NCBI GenBank assembly: GCA_910579495.1
Contig: CAJTVD010000041.1
Coordinates: 20,163-34,648, forward strand
Direction: 5' to 3'
Source: an uncultured Lachnospiraceae bacterium
Lineage (GTDB): Bacteria; Bacillota; Clostridia; Lachnospirales; Lachnospiraceae
Length of the DNA stretch: 14,486 bases
Shown here: in pieces, positions 13,798-14,486 of the stretch
How the letters are laid out: each line of letters starts with the position of its first letter
Position numbering within the stretch: the first letter of the stretch is position 1
Program-made: the position numbers and the translations under genes
The notes under the pieces: generated by a model
What the model was told of the DNA's origin: nothing
The model's database searches: none
What the model saw: the letters and a program-made list of their open reading frames with translations, nothing else

Positions 13798-14292
13798 TCA
13801 CAGCGCAGTCTCCCCTTCCGGGCAGATAATTTTTTCCATGCCCACCTTTTGGGGAACTAAACCGCAGGACTGATAAAATTTCATGGCTGGCCCGTTCAGG
13901 CTCCAAACGTTGAGGGTAACATTATAGCAGTTTTGCTCCCTGGCAAAAGCAAGCACAGCTTCATACAGGCTTTTGCCGATATGCTGCCCCCGGAGGTTTT
14001 CGTCTACGCATAGATCGTCAATGTACAAGGTCTTGATATCGGTTAGGATATTGTCGTCCAGATGCTGCTGGAAGATGCAGAAGGCATAGCCCATGACCCT
14101 GCCTTGCTTGTCCACTGCTGTAAAAATGGGGGTGCTGTCATTGCGGATCATTTCCAGCAGCTGTGCGTCAGTATATTTTTTGGCACCGTATTTAAATAAA
14201 TCCGGGCGCCCCTTGTGATGTACCAGGCACACCTGCCGGAGCAGATTGTTGATGCCGCCCATGTCCTGTTCGTTTGCTCTTCTGATTTCCAT
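13798..14292 (-). CDS. GNAT-family N-acetyltransferase
   Basis: The 164-residue protein fits the GNAT fold, which transfers an acetyl group from acetyl-CoA to an amine. The start (MEIRRANEQDMGGINNLL) is typical of the family. Motif A is LYIDDLCVDENLRGQHIGKS at about 89-108; the CoA pyrophosphate loop normally reads R-x-x-G-x-G, and here it is RGQHIG, with His104 in place of the first Gly, a variation seen in some members. The C-terminal part (NVWSLNGPAMKFYQSCGLVP) is the usual motif B region, with Tyr140 a candidate general acid. The substrate is unknown. The RBS AGGAG lies 9 nt before the ATG. A good promoter lies about 108 nt upstream, with an inverted repeat in the leader. Confidence 0.92.
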   Translation of the reverse strand: MEIRRANEQDMGGINNLLRQVCLVHHKGRPDLFKYGAKKYTDAQLLEMIRNDSTPIFTAVDKQGRVMGYAFCIFQQHLDDNILTDIKTLYIDDLCVDENLRGQHIGKSLYEAVLAFAREQNCYNVTLNVWSLNGPAMKFYQSCGLVPQKVGMEKIICPEGETAL

Positions 14293-14318
14293 AATGAATT
14301 ACTCCTGTTTTGTGTATG

Positions 14319-14354
14319 GATAGTAAACGGCAAATAAATTTACTGTTTACTATC
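14319..14354. promoter_or_regulatory. Inverted repeat in the leader of the GNAT gene
   Basis: GATAGTAAAC (14319-14328) and GTTTACTATC (14345-14354) are perfect 10-bp arms around a 16-nt AT-rich loop. It lies between the promoter and the RBS of the GNAT gene, with no T-run after it, so an operator or an RNA hairpin is more likely than a terminator. Confidence 0.65.
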
Positions 14355-14399
14355 ATGGTTAAAAATAGGGCCTTGCCAGATTATCAATTACTGTGGATT

Positions 14400-14428
14400 A
14401 TTATACTATACGAAAAAGGGGTTGTCTA
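14400..14428 (-). promoter_or_regulatory. Promoter of the GNAT gene
   Basis: On the minus strand TAGACA (five of six) and a perfect TATAAT are separated by exactly 17 bp. Transcription would start at about 14393 and run through the inverted repeat into the acetyltransferase gene. Confidence 0.7.
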
Positions 14429-14486
14429 CATGTTTTAAATGGCCAGATAGATTTGAAGCCGGCCCAAAGGTTCTCCTGGCCAAGTG

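Noticed and set aside
14448..14486. Palindrome TGGCCAG...CTGGCCA at the window edge
   Set aside because: The loop is long, there is no T-run, and the window ends before any context can be judged.
1..14486. CRISPR arrays, intact insertion sequences, rRNA genes, phage structural genes
   Set aside because: None is visible: no regular repeat-spacer pattern, transposase ORF or rRNA sequence. The only mobile-element trace is the recombinase remnant at 8631-8774.

Overview
The window looks like a chromosomal piece of an endospore-forming Clostridia bacterium, most likely Lachnospiraceae. It carries a spoIIAA-spoIIAB-sigF operon and a Spo0H-type sigH, uses AGGAGG-like ribosome binding sites before nearly every gene, and resembles gut clostridial sequence in codon use. 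No species can be named from the sequence alone.

Layout. (1) Positions 1-2130: the 3' end of folC, an overlapping 54-residue acidic ORF, and a membrane protein with a zinc ribbon and TPR repeats, closed by an intrinsic terminator. (2) 2131-3915: the forespore sigma-factor operon spoIIAA-spoIIAB-sigF, preceded by an unusually structured, GC-rich intergenic region and followed by a terminator. (3) 3916-6080: a single methyl-accepting chemotaxis protein with a long leader, followed by two tandem 37-bp palindromic units and a strong bidirectional terminator. (4) 6100-6835: a HAD-family phosphatase/mutase on the minus strand with its own promoter. (5) 6881-8386: a PHP-domain phosphoesterase and sigH, probably one transcript from a good sigma-A promoter. 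(6) 8395-8583: tRNA-Gly(GCC) with its own near-consensus promoter and terminator. (7) 8584-9096: a disordered stretch holding a 47-codon C-terminal remnant of a tyrosine recombinase (minus strand) and four ATGATG boxes spaced exactly 11 bp apart. This looks like the scar of an element once integrated at the tRNA gene. (8) 9097-12750: a large membrane-anchored leucine-rich-repeat protein of unknown role. (9) 12751-14486: a tiny membrane ORF, an HD-domain protein, and a convergent GNAT acetyltransferase whose leader carries a 10-bp-arm inverted repeat.

How the parts relate. SigH in Bacillus drives early sporulation genes including spoIIA, so the window holds both an upstream regulator and a likely target, although I could not find a clear sigma-H promoter before spoIIAA. 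SpoIIAA, SpoIIAB and SigF form the partner-switching module that activates transcription in the forespore. The other genes look like independent housekeeping or accessory units. The least explained items are the structured spoIIA leader, the tandem palindromes with compensatory changes, the recombinase scar with 11-bp phased boxes, and the 1217-residue LRR protein next to that scar.
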